NCBI RefSeq assembly: GCF_021462265.1
Contig: NZ_JAJONF010000010.1
Coordinates: 171,016 to 235,015 of the forward strand
Source of the DNA: Streptomyces shenzhenensis
Lineage (GTDB): Bacteria > Actinomycetota > Actinomycetes > Streptomycetales > Streptomycetaceae
Reading direction: 5' to 3'
DNA length: 64,000 nucleotides
This document shows positions 49,831 through 58,525 of this stretch, piece after piece. The translations under genes and the position numbers were made by a program. Each line of letters starts with the position of its first letter. Position 1 is the stretch's first letter. The notes beneath the pieces were generated by a model. The model saw nothing but the letters and a program-made list of their open reading frames with translations. It was not told the DNA's origin and searched no databases.

Positions 49831-50502
49831 GTGCTCAGTCGCCTCGCAACCGCCGTAGTGCCGGTCTTCGGCCGCCTGGACATCACCACGGAGACCGGTT
49901 CTGGACCGGTCGCAGGCAGCATCGTCATCGCCAACCACACCTCGCTCAGTGACCCCGCGATCGTCCTCGCCGCGCTGCGCCGCCTCGGCACCGAGCCCAT
50001 CGTGCTGGCAGCCGCCGGGCTGTGGCGCGTCCCCCTGCTCGGCCGCGCCCTGACCCGCGAGGGGCACATCCCCGTGCACCGCCACGACCCGCGGGCCGCC
50101 CAGGCCCTGCGAGAAGCGCAAGCCGCACTGGCCGCGGGCCGGTCCGTCCTGCTCTACCCGGAAGGCGGGCTCCCCCATCGCAAGGGCGTCCGCGAGGCTC
50201 CGCCCCGGCCCTTTCACCCGGGCCTCTTCCACCTCGCGCGCGCCACCGGCGCCCAGATCGTGCCGGTAGGCCAGGCCGGAGCCCGCGCGCTGACATCCGG
50301 CAGCCCCTTCGAACAGGTGGCCCGGCTGCTCACCGCCCCGTTGCGCCGTCCACGACTGCGCGTGTACGTCGGCGCTCCCCTGCGCTTGGACAGCGGACAG
50401 ACCCAGGCCCAGGCACTCGCCATGACGCACAGCGCGCTGACCCGGGCCTGGCGCGCCGCTGCCCGGCAGCTCGGCGCACCGGTGCTCGACAACGCGCGCT
50501 GA
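49831..50502 (+). CDS. PlsC-type 1-acylglycerol-3-phosphate acyltransferase
   Basis: The 223-residue enzyme has the acyltransferase motifs NHTSLSD (H-x4-D, about residues 38-44), a GxxPVHR equivalent (GHIPVHRHDPRA) and YPEGGLPHRKGV, followed by VPVGQAGA. It probably transfers an acyl chain to a lysophospholipid or related acceptor at the membrane. GTG at 49831 has GGGGGTG upstream. Lipid remodelling would fit a dormancy island. It converges on the release-factor-like gene. Confidence 0.87.
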   Translation: MLSRLATAVVPVFGRLDITTETGSGPVAGSIVIANHTSLSDPAIVLAALRRLGTEPIVLAAAGLWRVPLLGRALTREGHIPVHRHDPRAAQALREAQAALAAGRSVLLYPEGGLPHRKGVREAPPRPFHPGLFHLARATGAQIVPVGQAGARALTSGSPFEQVARLLTAPLRRPRLRVYVGAPLRLDSGQTQAQALAMTHSALTRAWRAAARQLGAPVLDNAR

Positions 50503-50544
50503 GGCTCGGGGCGAAGTGTTGCCGCTTCTCGGAAGTCCGTTCGC

Positions 50545-51645
50545 TCACGGGAGGCGGGGATCGGTGTAGCGCAGCAGTACGCCCACGCCCTCGCTCAGCC
50601 TCAGCTCCTGCTCGGGCACCACGACCAGCTCGGCCCGCGTGCCGACGACCGCGCGAGCCAGGGCCGTGTCGGCGCGCTCTTCGCTGATCTCCCGTATTCC
50701 GTAGGAGCGCAGTTCCTCTTCGGCGAGGGCGAGTTGACCAGGTTCCGGGCCGGCCCACAGACGCAACGGCGACTCGGGGTGGTCGTTGAGGAAGAGGGCC
50801 TTGACCCTGCCGCGTTGCAGCTCCGACACGGCGGGGGCGAGACCTTCCGCGAACGCTCCGCCGCGGGCACGCTCGGCGAGGAAGGCGTCCAGCAGTGCCC
50901 GGTCGTGCGCGGCCATGCGCCCGGTGAAGAGGCGTTCGAGGCACTGCTCCATCAGGGCCCGGCCGGGCTCGGACTCGCCGGCGCCGTCCACGGTGGTGAC
51001 CCGCCCGCGCAGGGCCGCCGGTAGCCGGCGGACGAGGATGCCGCGGGCCCAGACGTCTCCGGCGACGAACACCGTCTCGACGTCGATGCGCCGTGCGTGT
51101 CCTTCCAGCTCTCGGCCGACCTCTCCGGCGGCACGGGTCCAGTCGGCCACCGGGATCTCCTGGTCCACGCGGTGTCCCGGCGTGACCCTGGTCAGGGGCC
51201 ACAAACCCGCCTCGGCCTCGATCCGTACGGTGCCGACGGCGTCCGTCGAGTGCCGGCCGCCGTAGTGCACGTGCACCGCCAGGTACGGGATCCCGGGCGC
51301 GTGCTGCACGATCAGCGGCATGGTGTCCGGCAGCGTGCCGAAGTGCGCGGTGTCCCGTGTGGGCGGTGCGGGCAACTCGTCCAGCAGGGCCAGGTGTCCG
51401 TGGGCGGTGAAGACAGCCCGGCCGTGCGTGCCGGGAACGTCCGCGTCGCCGCCCACGGTGCCCGCCACCGCGGTGATGGAGTCCCGGTCCGCTCCCTCGG
51501 CCATCAGCGCCTCCCGAAGACGCCGCCAGCGCAGTTGCACCGCGGCATCGGGATCCTCGATGGCGCCGTCACGGGACGTGTCCAGATAGACGGACGCGAA
51601 AGGACCGCGTTGCGTGTAGAGAGGTTCGAGGAAGGAAAGTTTCAT
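50545..51645 (-). CDS. Archaeo-eukaryotic release factor-like protein (baeRF family, Rv2629-like)
   Basis: The 366-residue protein follows the layout of bacterial archaeo-eukaryotic release factor relatives: an N-terminal domain (FLEPLYTQRGPFASVYLDTSRDG), a central RNase H-like eRF1 domain with ETVFVAGDVWARGILVRRLP and a C-terminal L7Ae-like domain (GRVKALFLNDHPESPLRLWAG). Mycobacterial Rv2629 is a DosR-regulon member of this type. These proteins are thought to act on stalled ribosomes, though the catalytic GGQ is not visible. ATG at 51645 follows GGGAG; a GTG two codons upstream would overlap it. Downstream of the hibernation-factor gene, likely one transcript. Confidence 0.82.
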   Translation of the reverse strand: MKLSFLEPLYTQRGPFASVYLDTSRDGAIEDPDAAVQLRWRRLREALMAEGADRDSITAVAGTVGGDADVPGTHGRAVFTAHGHLALLDELPAPPTRDTAHFGTLPDTMPLIVQHAPGIPYLAVHVHYGGRHSTDAVGTVRIEAEAGLWPLTRVTPGHRVDQEIPVADWTRAAGEVGRELEGHARRIDVETVFVAGDVWARGILVRRLPAALRGRVTTVDGAGESEPGRALMEQCLERLFTGRMAAHDRALLDAFLAERARGGAFAEGLAPAVSELQRGRVKALFLNDHPESPLRLWAGPEPGQLALAEEELRSYGIREISEERADTALARAVVGTRAELVVVPEQELRLSEGVGVLLRYTDPRLP

Positions 51646-51797
51646 GATCACTCCCGACCCGGCAAGCCCGTGACCGGTTCACCGGCCACACGGCCCCGGC
51701 ACCTCACGGGGAGGCCCGGTTCTGAACGCGGGGAGGCACGTCATCGGCCCCGGGGCCGGGCCTCCCGCCTGGGCGCGGCCCTCGGGTGGCGGGGCCG

Positions 51798-52598
51798 CTA
51801 CTCGACCGGTGAGATCAGGCCGTAGTGGCCGTCGTAGCGGTGGTAGAGGACGTTTCCCCGTCCGGTGGCGGCGTCGGCGAAGAACACGAACGGGAATCCC
51901 GCAAGGTCCAGCCGCTCCTTCGCCTCGGCCACGTTCATCCGGGGAGCGGGAAGCTCGCTCAAGGTCAGCGGCACGGCCGCCGGGCCGACCAGCTCGGGGT
52001 GCGGGCGCACCTGGGCGAGGCGGTAGCCCGTCGGGCCCGACCGGTACAGCACGCTGTCCTCTCCGGTGCCGATGTCGGTGAAGAGGTGGAAGTCGTAGTC
52101 CATCGTCTCCAGCTCGAAGGCCGCCTCGTCGGGCGTCTCCCAGGCCAGCGAGTAGGACTTGTGCCGCACGACCTGCCGGTCCTCGGCCGGGCGCGGGAAG
52201 TGGTCCGGGCGGTGGGTGGGCTCGCTGCCGTGCCGCCACTCGTGCGAGCCCGGCGCGGGCGTCCTGCCGCGCCGTGCCTCCCAGTGCTGTTCGAGACGTT
52301 CCAGCCGTGCGCCGAGCCGGTCCTGCAGCAGGTCGACGGCCTCGGTCACAGTCGTGGCGGCCACATGCGCGCGAGCCGGACGCCCGTTGACGTCCATATT
52401 GGCCTGCGCGATCGCCGGCCGCTCCATGGCGGGGTTGGCCATGCGGGTCAGCTTGACGCGGGCGAACAGAACCGGCTCCCGCGTGCGGCCGGTGAGCGCC
52501 CGTACCTTCTCCTGTGCGTACTCGATGGCTCCTGGCGGCATCTGCCCCTGGGTCTCCACCTGGATCTCGGGAGCCTGCTGTGGTGCCGATCGCTTCAT
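51798..52598 (-). CDS. Long ribosome hibernation factor with two C-terminal domains (RafH-like)
   Basis: The 266-residue protein starts with an S30AE/HPF domain (residues 10-110) and, after an Arg/His/Pro linker, carries two copies of the S30AE C-terminal dimerisation domain, about 143-197 and 208-264. The two copies align: DYDFHLFTDIGTGEDSVLYR with GFPFVFFADAATGRGNVLYH. Ordinary long HPF has one such domain; two is the arrangement of the mycobacterial hypoxia factor RafH. It should bind 70S ribosomes in resting cells. AAGGAGG precedes the ATG perfectly. Another HPF is expected elsewhere in the genome. Confidence 0.9.
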   Translation of the reverse strand: MKRSAPQQAPEIQVETQGQMPPGAIEYAQEKVRALTGRTREPVLFARVKLTRMANPAMERPAIAQANMDVNGRPARAHVAATTVTEAVDLLQDRLGARLERLEQHWEARRGRTPAPGSHEWRHGSEPTHRPDHFPRPAEDRQVVRHKSYSLAWETPDEAAFELETMDYDFHLFTDIGTGEDSVLYRSGPTGYRLAQVRPHPELVGPAAVPLTLSELPAPRMNVAEAKERLDLAGFPFVFFADAATGRGNVLYHRYDGHYGLISPVE

Positions 52599-52825
52599 GG
52601 CAGCCTCCTTGCCGCGTATGTCCCCCTCTCCACACTTGCGCTCATCGGGCCTGCGCGCACGGCCAGCGTGCCCGTCCCCGGCTGATCAACCTCCTTGCCC
52701 TGAACCGGACATGCCGAAGCGGCCCGGACAGCGACGAGGTGGGAAGCCCGCGCCAAGAGGAGCCGACCGGACTCCGCCGGACGCCGGGCCGGCCAAGCGC
52801 ATGGCCCTGGGCGCACGGCCGCACG

Positions 52826-52895
52826 GTGCCGGGTGCTGGGTGCCGGGTGCTGGGTGCTGGGTGCCGGGTGCCGGGTGCTGGGTGCCGGGTGCCGG
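52826..52895. repeat. 10-copy 7-bp tandem repeat between rafH-like and DUF2267 genes
   Basis: Ten head-to-tail copies of GTGCYGG, differing only by C or T at the fifth base (order C T C T T C C T C C), occupy exactly 70 bp. It lies in the 510-bp divergent gap 52599-53108. The rest of that gap shows no gene; promoters for both sides must flank the array. Confidence 0.95.
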
Positions 52896-53108
52896 GTGGG
52901 GCTGCCAACCGGCCCCGCCCGCCTTAGCATGGAGCCCTGGGCAGGGAAAGAGAAGCCACAGCGGCGCCGTTGGTGCCCGACCGGACGCCACCGGGCCTGT
53001 GCCGCGATCCCGCCGCTTCTGAACAAAGTCAGCCTCGCAGGTGTGGACGAGGTTTCTCGGCACCCGCGCAGCACGTCCTTCCCGCGGACCGACCGGAAGG
53101 GAAGATCC

Positions 53109-53540
53109 ATGCCCCCCACACACCCCCCTGACTTCGAGCACTCCATCCACAGCGCGAACATCTGGCTCAAAGCGGTGTCGGAAGCCCTGGACACGGAGGA
53201 CCGCCACCTCGCCCACCGGATCCTGCGCACCTGGCTGCACACGCTCCGCGACCGGCTCACCGTCGATGTGACCGCCAACTTCGCCGCGCAACTGCCCGAA
53301 CTGGTGCGCGGCGCCTACTACGACGGCTGGGACCCCAGTGCCGTACCGGTCAAGTACGACCGCCAGGGGTACGTGGACCGCTTCGTCCAGGAAGCCAAGG
53401 TCAGCGCCGAGGACGTCCCCCGGATCGCCGCTGCGGTCACCAGCGTCGTACGCAAGCACGTCTCGCCCGGGCACCTGGAAGCGGCGCTGGAACAACTCCC
53501 GCACGACATCCGCGCCTTGCTTCTCCAGCCGACCGCCTGA
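53109..53540 (+). CDS. DUF2267-domain protein
   Basis: The 143-residue helical protein has the DUF2267 pattern: FEHSIHSANIWLKAVSEAL at the front, HLAHRILRTWLHTLRDRLTVDVTANFAAQLPELVRGAYYDGWDPS in the middle (over 45 residues) and RIAAAVTSVVRKHVSPGHLEAALEQLPHDIRALL at the end. The family is uncharacterised and frequent in stress islands. AAGGGAAG precedes the ATG. Divergent from the hibernation-factor gene. Confidence 0.87.
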   Translation: MPPTHPPDFEHSIHSANIWLKAVSEALDTEDRHLAHRILRTWLHTLRDRLTVDVTANFAAQLPELVRGAYYDGWDPSAVPVKYDRQGYVDRFVQEAKVSAEDVPRIAAAVTSVVRKHVSPGHLEAALEQLPHDIRALLLQPTA

Positions 53541-53809
53541 CCTGCGGCACGAGACAGCGGGCAGTACATTCGCCGCACGTGGCCAGCAGGGTGTCCGTCC
53601 GGGCTGACCAGCCGGGACGGGACGCCGCGGCGGCCGGTCGCAGGGGTCCCGGTCGCCGACGAACAGAACAACCGCATCGGCACGGTGTCGGAGGCGGTCT
53701 GCTGCGCGAGCGCCCAGCCGGTCCGATGCGAGCGGACACCCGGCCGCCGACGAGCATCCGCCGCCGGCGGAGAACGCACCCCCATCGGCCCCATCGGAAG
53801 GAAGCAGTC

Positions 53810-54229
53810 ATGACCACCGCGCGGGACATCATGCACGCCGGCGCCACCTGCATCCAGGAGAACGAGACTCTGGAAGCCGCAGCGCGCAGAATGAAAGAGC
53901 TGGACGTCGGGGCCCTGCCGATCTGCGGGGAGGACGATCGTCTGCACGGGATCATCACCGACCGTGACATCGTCGTGAAGTGTCTCGCCAAGGGCAGGGA
54001 CCCCCGGAGCATGACCGCGGGCCAGCTCGAACAGGGCAAGCCGGTCACGGTCGACGCGGACACCGACAGCGGCCGGGTCCTCCAGGTCATGCAGGAGCAC
54101 AGGATCCGGCGGCTGCCGGTCATCGAGAACCACCGCCTGGTAGGCATGATCAGCGAGGCGGACCTCGCACGCCGCCTGCCGGAAAAACAGGTGGGCCATT
54201 TCGTCGAGGCTGTCTGCGTGGCCGCCTGA
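53810..54229 (+). CDS. Hrp1-like CBS-domain protein
   Basis: The 139-residue protein consists of two CBS domains and is strikingly similar, start to end, to mycobacterial hypoxic response protein 1 (Rv2626c): MTTARDIMHAGATCIQENETL, DVGALPICGEDDRLHGIITDRDIV, and RIRRLPVIENHRLVGMISEADLARRLPE. The cysteines at positions 14 and 39 that bind zinc in Hrp1 are conserved. CBS pairs sense nucleotides; no ligand is known for Hrp1. AAGGAAG precedes the ATG. Hrp1 is a strongly induced DosR target, supporting a hypoxia role here. Confidence 0.9.
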   Translation: MTTARDIMHAGATCIQENETLEAAARRMKELDVGALPICGEDDRLHGIITDRDIVVKCLAKGRDPRSMTAGQLEQGKPVTVDADTDSGRVLQVMQEHRIRRLPVIENHRLVGMISEADLARRLPEKQVGHFVEAVCVAA

Positions 54230-54248
54230 ACTTCGACGGATACGTGAA

Positions 54249-54420
54249 TCACTCTCGGTGAAGCACGACTTTGAGGGCTCCTGTGGGCGGTGCCGCGTGC
54301 GGAACACCTCGTAGGCGTCCTCCATTCGGTCGAGGCCGAAGGTGTCGGTGACCAACTGACGGAGGACCAGGGCCTGGCCCGTTCCCCACGGACGTACGAC
54401 GGTCAGCGCCCGGGCGACCG
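54249..54420 (-). pseudogene. C-terminal remnant of a zinc-dependent alcohol dehydrogenase
   Basis: The minus strand reads LVTDTFGLDRMEDAYEVFRTRHRP, then after a one-base frame change TGALKVVLHRE and a stop at 54249-54251. This is the standard end of streptomycete Zn-binding alcohol dehydrogenases. Nothing of the catalytic or Rossmann domain is found upstream. The following stretch to 54796 (about 375 bp) contains no gene that I can support. Similar dehydrogenases occur in other Streptomyces hypoxia clusters. Confidence 0.78.
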
Positions 54421-54796
54421 CTCGCCGGGGCGAGACCTCCGGTCACACCGGCCCGATCCGTCGCAGCACGGCTCCGTGTGCCGCCTCGGCCACGGACGCC
54501 TCAGCGCCGACGCCGTCACGTGCGTGGGTGTCGGTCCACGGCGTCGGCCAGGACATAGGTGCGCCCCTCCCGCCCCCATTCGCCGTACTCGGGTGTGAGC
54601 CCGGCGTCCATCGCCCGCAGACACGGGCGGCCGACACCTCCCCACGCCCGCGACAGGAGCCCGTGCCGAGCGGCACCTCTCATCATCCCAGTCCGCAGCA
54701 ATCCCAGTCCTCGGTAATCCCGGGCGCGTGTCGCGGGGCAGGGCGTCCGGCGTTGTACTGGGAAGGGAAGCACCGCCGAACGAGGGGAAGCTGGCC

Positions 54797-56290
54797 GTGC
54801 CGTCGTCGTCCGACATCCCTCCACCGGGCAAGCCGCACAAGGTCTTCGACCGGGACGCCGAGTGGCAGGAACTCGTCGCCTTCGCCTGTGACCGCCGGCC
54901 CGAGGTCCGCCTCGGGGTGGTCAGCGGGCGGCTTCGCCAGGGCAAGACGTACTTGCTGGAGGCGCTCACCAGCGCGCTGGGCGGCTTCTACTTCGGGGCG
55001 CAGCAGGGGACGCAGGCCGAGTCGCTGAGCCACCTCGCCGGCGAGTTCGCCCGGTACACGAACGATTCCTGCGCACCGCACTGGCACGGCTGGGAGGACG
55101 CCGTCGACGACCTCCTGGCGCTCGGGGACCGGTGCCCGACGCCCATCGTCATCGATGAGTTCCCCGACCTGGTTCGGCAGAGCCCCTCGCTTCCCTCCGT
55201 CCTGCACGGCGTCTACCGGCGCCACGACGGCGGCCGCCCCGGCCGGGCCCGTCTCCTGCTGAGCGGCAGCTCCCTGCCCCTGATGCACCGGCTGTTCAGT
55301 ACCGCCTCCCCGCTGCACGAACTGAGCGATCTGCACCTCACCCTGCGCCCGTTCGACTACCGCCGGGCGGCATGCTTCTGGGACATCGACGACCCCGCCC
55401 TCGCGCTGCTCGTGCACGCCGTCGTCGGCGGAACGCCCGCCTACCGGCACGCCTACGTCCACGAGGACAGCCCCACCGGGCGGGAGGACTTCGACGCCTG
55501 GGTGTGCAGAACCGTGCTCAATCCCGGCCGGCCCCTGTACCGCGAGGCGTACCACCTGCTGCAGGAGGAGACCGACCACAAGGACCGCGCCCTGTGCCAC
55601 TCCGCGCTCTCCGCCGTCGCCACGGGCTGCGCGACCCAGGGCCAGGTCGCGGACTGCCTCGGTGCTCCCCTGACCGACACCGCGCGCTGCCTCGGGCTGC
55701 TGCGGGAACACGGCCTGCTGCACAGCGAGCCCGACGCGTTCCGGCCCAGCCTCGTCAGGCTGTGCGTGGCCGAGCCGCTGCTGGCCTTCGAGCACGCGGT
55801 CGTACGACCTCATCGGTCGGCTCTGGCACAGCAGGACGCCGTCGCGGTCTGGAAGCACGCCCGCCCGGGCTTCGACTCGATGGTGGCCAGGTCCCACTTC
55901 GCTCAGATCTGCCGTGACTGGGCCCTCCACTTCGCCGGCCCTGACGTCTTCGGCGCCCCTGCCAGGTCCGCGGCTCACGGATCGGTGGCCGACCCGGCGC
56001 ACTCCGGGGGCGCGGACGTGGCGGCGGAAGTGGTCGTACGCGGCCACGGGGGCGTGCGCAAAGGGACTCTGCTGTCGGTGGGCCTGGCCCGCTGGGACGA
56101 GGTCATGGACCTGGTCCATCTGGAACATCTCCGCGGCCTCCTCGACGTCCTCGCCGACCGCGGCGAGGACATCACCCACGCCCGGCCGGCCTGCTACAGC
56201 GGTGCCGGCTTCAGCCCCGCCCTGCGCGCCGCCGAAGCCCAGGGACAGGTGACACTCATCGGCCTCGACCGGCTGTACGGACGGCGGTAG
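54797..56290 (+). CDS. Archaeal-type AAA ATPase (ATPase_2/DUF234-like)
   Basis: The 497-residue protein has a P-loop with Walker A SGRLRQGKT (44-51), Walker B PIVIDEFPDLV (Asp120-Glu121), sensor LLLSGSS and a winged-helix-like middle (YREAYHLLQEET, ATQGQVADCLGAPLTDTARCLGLLREHGLL). The C-terminal portion (DWALHFAGPDVFG ... DVAAEVVVRG) corresponds to the DUF234 nuclease-like end, but the usual catalytic EIDVV reads ADVAAEVVV, so nuclease activity is uncertain. GTG at 54797 has GAGGGGAAG upstream. Function of the family is unknown; it is commonly scattered in stress or mobile islands. Confidence 0.8.
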   Translation: MPSSSDIPPPGKPHKVFDRDAEWQELVAFACDRRPEVRLGVVSGRLRQGKTYLLEALTSALGGFYFGAQQGTQAESLSHLAGEFARYTNDSCAPHWHGWEDAVDDLLALGDRCPTPIVIDEFPDLVRQSPSLPSVLHGVYRRHDGGRPGRARLLLSGSSLPLMHRLFSTASPLHELSDLHLTLRPFDYRRAACFWDIDDPALALLVHAVVGGTPAYRHAYVHEDSPTGREDFDAWVCRTVLNPGRPLYREAYHLLQEETDHKDRALCHSALSAVATGCATQGQVADCLGAPLTDTARCLGLLREHGLLHSEPDAFRPSLVRLCVAEPLLAFEHAVVRPHRSALAQQDAVAVWKHARPGFDSMVARSHFAQICRDWALHFAGPDVFGAPARSAAHGSVADPAHSGGADVAAEVVVRGHGGVRKGTLLSVGLARWDEVMDLVHLEHLRGLLDVLADRGEDITHARPACYSGAGFSPALRAAEAQGQVTLIGLDRLYGRR

Positions 56291-56436
56291 CCGACCGGGC
56301 GGGCGCCGCACGGCCCTCGCTCACGGCCGTGGTGATCGCGCCCCGCCCGCCTCGCGGCCGAGCCGAATCTTCGTGCGACGTGCGCGACGTGCGACGTGCG
56401 ACACGGTCGCGGAGACCTTGGCACCTTGCCATGATG

Positions 56437-56470
56437 GAACAACAGGAAAAAAGACTGGAAAACAGGAAAA
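56437..56470 (+). promoter_or_regulatory. AT-rich direct repeat upstream of the SpoIIAA-CBS-BON gene
   Basis: AACAGGAAAA occurs at 56441-56450 and 56461-56470, start points 20 bp apart (about two helical turns). Each is preceded by GGAA. The patch is A-rich in an otherwise very GC-rich area, 70-100 bp before the start codon. Four GTGCGAC words lie just before it (about 56371-56402). Likely promoter or activator site; no regulator identified. Confidence 0.5.
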
Positions 56471-56538
56471 GTAGCCATACGAGTCGATTCCGATGGCAGA
56501 GGCAGGCCGGGTAGCACCTGCGCCCAGAGAGGAACGGC

Positions 56539-57990
56539 ATGCTTGAAAGAGCCCAGGACGCGCCCTCAGGGGTCGACGCGGTCAAGGCGAGCGGCACGGT
56601 GTCGAAGGACGACTACAAGGCGGTGATCGAGCCGCTCATCGATGACGCCCGCAGGGAAGGCCGCCGCATCCGGCTCCTGTGGGAGTGCGGCCCGGAGTTC
56701 CGGTCCTTCACCCCGGCCGCCGGATGGGAGGACCTCAAGACCGGGACCGGCGCCATGCGCCTGTTCGAGGGGTGCGCCGTCGTCACCGACATGCGCTGGA
56801 TCCGGGACTCGACCCGGCTCGCGAGCTTCCTGATGCCTTGTCCGGTACGCGTCTTCGGCGGCCAGGATCGCGAGGAGGCCCTGCGCTGGCTCGTCTCGCT
56901 GCCTGAGGGGCCCGGCGTGTCCCACGAGCTTCTGACCGAGTCCAAGGTTCTCGTGGTCGAGGTGGAACAGCCCCTGCGCACGCAGGACTTCGACGCACTG
57001 GCACAGACCGCCGACAGCTGGCTCGAAACCCACGACGCCCTGTCCGGCGTCGTGGTGCATGTCCGCGACTTCCCGGGCTGGGAGAACATCGGAAGCCTGC
57101 TGCGGCATGTGCGTTTCGTCCGCGACCACCATCGCAGGATCGGGCGGATCGCGCTGGCGGCCGACAGCAAGCTCGCCGGACTCGTACCGCACTTCGCTCA
57201 CCACTTCGTCCAGGCCGAGGTGAGGCAGTTCGGATACGACGAACTAGACGACGCCGTCGCCTGGGCCGCGAGTCCGCCCCACCCAACGGTTCAGACCCCC
57301 GTCTCGAAAGGCAGGCCGGCGACGAAACCCGCCCAGCACAGCACCGTCGGCGAGGTGATGACACGCGACGTCGTCACCGTCCGCCCCGACACCCCGTTCA
57401 AAGAGATCACGTCCGTCCTGGCCACCCATGGCATCAGCGCCGTGCCCGTGGCCGACGCGCGTGGCGCGCCGATGGGACTGGTGTCGGAAACCGACCTGCT
57501 CCGCAAGCAGGTCGACCAGCCCGACAAATACGGCGAGCAGGCAGCACCCCCCGAATGGCCCCACGAGAGGGCCAAGGCACGCGCGGAGAACGCCGCCGGG
57601 CTGATGACCACCCCGGTGGTCACCGCTCACGCCGACTGGCCGGTCGCCCAGGCCGCCCGGGAGATGGACCGCCACCGGGTCAGGCGGCTGCTGGTCGTGG
57701 ACGACACCGACCGCATCATCGGCATCGTCAGCCGCTCGGACCTGCTACGCGTCTTCCTGCGCCCCGACGACGAGATCCGGGAGGAGATCCGGGACGACGT
57801 GCTGGCGGGGATGCTGCGGCTGGGCGGCACGGAAGTGCAGGTCCAGGTGCACGAGGGTGTCGTCACCCTGCGCGGTGAGGTCGAGAACCGCAGCACCGCC
57901 GAGATCGCGGAACGGCTCGCCAAGGGCGTGGACGGCGTCGTCACCGTCAGGCCCATGATCGACTACGGCGTCGACGACACGGCCCGGTAG
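56539..57990 (+). CDS. Fusion protein: two SpoIIAA-like (STAS) domains, CBS pair and BON domain
   Basis: The 483-residue protein combines four modules. Residues 10-120 and 125-245 are SpoIIAA-like STAS domains (CAVVTDMRWIRDSTRLASFLMPCPVRVF in the first; GVVVHVRDFPGWENIGSLLRHVRFVRDHHRRIGRIALAAD in the second). Residues 267-405 are a CBS pair (VGEVMTRDVVTVRPDTPFKEI ... HRVRRLLVVDDTDRIIGIVSRSDLL). Residues 412-476 are a BON domain (VHEGVVTLRGEVENRS). CBS-BON proteins are common in streptomycete stress islands; the STAS front end is the odd part. AGAGGAA precedes ATG. Ligand and partner unknown. Confidence 0.87.
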   Translation: MLERAQDAPSGVDAVKASGTVSKDDYKAVIEPLIDDARREGRRIRLLWECGPEFRSFTPAAGWEDLKTGTGAMRLFEGCAVVTDMRWIRDSTRLASFLMPCPVRVFGGQDREEALRWLVSLPEGPGVSHELLTESKVLVVEVEQPLRTQDFDALAQTADSWLETHDALSGVVVHVRDFPGWENIGSLLRHVRFVRDHHRRIGRIALAADSKLAGLVPHFAHHFVQAEVRQFGYDELDDAVAWAASPPHPTVQTPVSKGRPATKPAQHSTVGEVMTRDVVTVRPDTPFKEITSVLATHGISAVPVADARGAPMGLVSETDLLRKQVDQPDKYGEQAAPPEWPHERAKARAENAAGLMTTPVVTAHADWPVAQAAREMDRHRVRRLLVVDDTDRIIGIVSRSDLLRVFLRPDDEIREEIRDDVLAGMLRLGGTEVQVQVHEGVVTLRGEVENRSTAEIAERLAKGVDGVVTVRPMIDYGVDDTAR

Positions 57991-58069
57991 CGCACACCGC
58001 CGCCGCATGCCCCGGCGGGCCGACGAGCGGGAGGCTCGTCCGGGACGTGCGATTCGGCACCGCAGGTCA

Positions 58070-58467
58070 CGACGGGCCGACTGCCCGGGCGCCGCGCAGT
58101 GTGCGGGCCGGAGTGACGGTCAGCAGCCCCGGCGCCGAGGACAGACCGCCCAGGCGGACTGCGTGGCCATCAGACGGCGCTTGCCGGCACGGCCGGCGAC
58201 CAGCCCGCCGTACGGGCCCGCCGGTGCCGCGGCACCGGGCCCTGGTGGCGGCGCGCTTCGCGCGGGCGCCGCGGGCGAGGCGCCCGACAGCGCCCGCCGC
58301 CCGCCGCCGGCCGCCCGCCGCGGCAGGAACTGCGCGGCGGCCACCAGCCCGAGCCCCGCACCCGAGCCGGTCAACCGGAGCACCAGCCAGGACTGAGCCA
58401 CACCCTGCGTCCAGGTACTGACGGCACTGACCGACTGCCCGGCGAAGCAAAGCCGGGAATTCGGCAC
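58070..58467 (-). pseudogene. Degraded N-terminal fragment of an MFS transporter
   Basis: From GTG at 58467 the minus strand reads VPNSRLCFAGQSVSAVSTWTQG and continues with VAQSWLVLRLTGSGAGLGLVAAAQFLP, the first helix of streptomycete MFS drug exporters. A 30-residue Ala/Pro/Gly-rich insert then interrupts helix two before GGLVAGRAGKRRLMATQSAWAV, the helix 2-3 loop. The frame is lost near 58140 and the stop is at 58120; traces (GLLTVT) continue in another frame. The other ten helices are missing. Confidence 0.8.
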
Positions 58468-58525
58468 GCGAAGGACGCCGGACCTCTCCCTTCCCCGGCC
58501 TTCCCCGGCCTTTCCCGGTGCCTTC

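Noticed and set aside
54403..54796. A gene on the minus strand opposite the start of the archaeal-type ATPase
   Set aside because: The translation is low complexity and runs antisense into a gene with intact Walker motifs.
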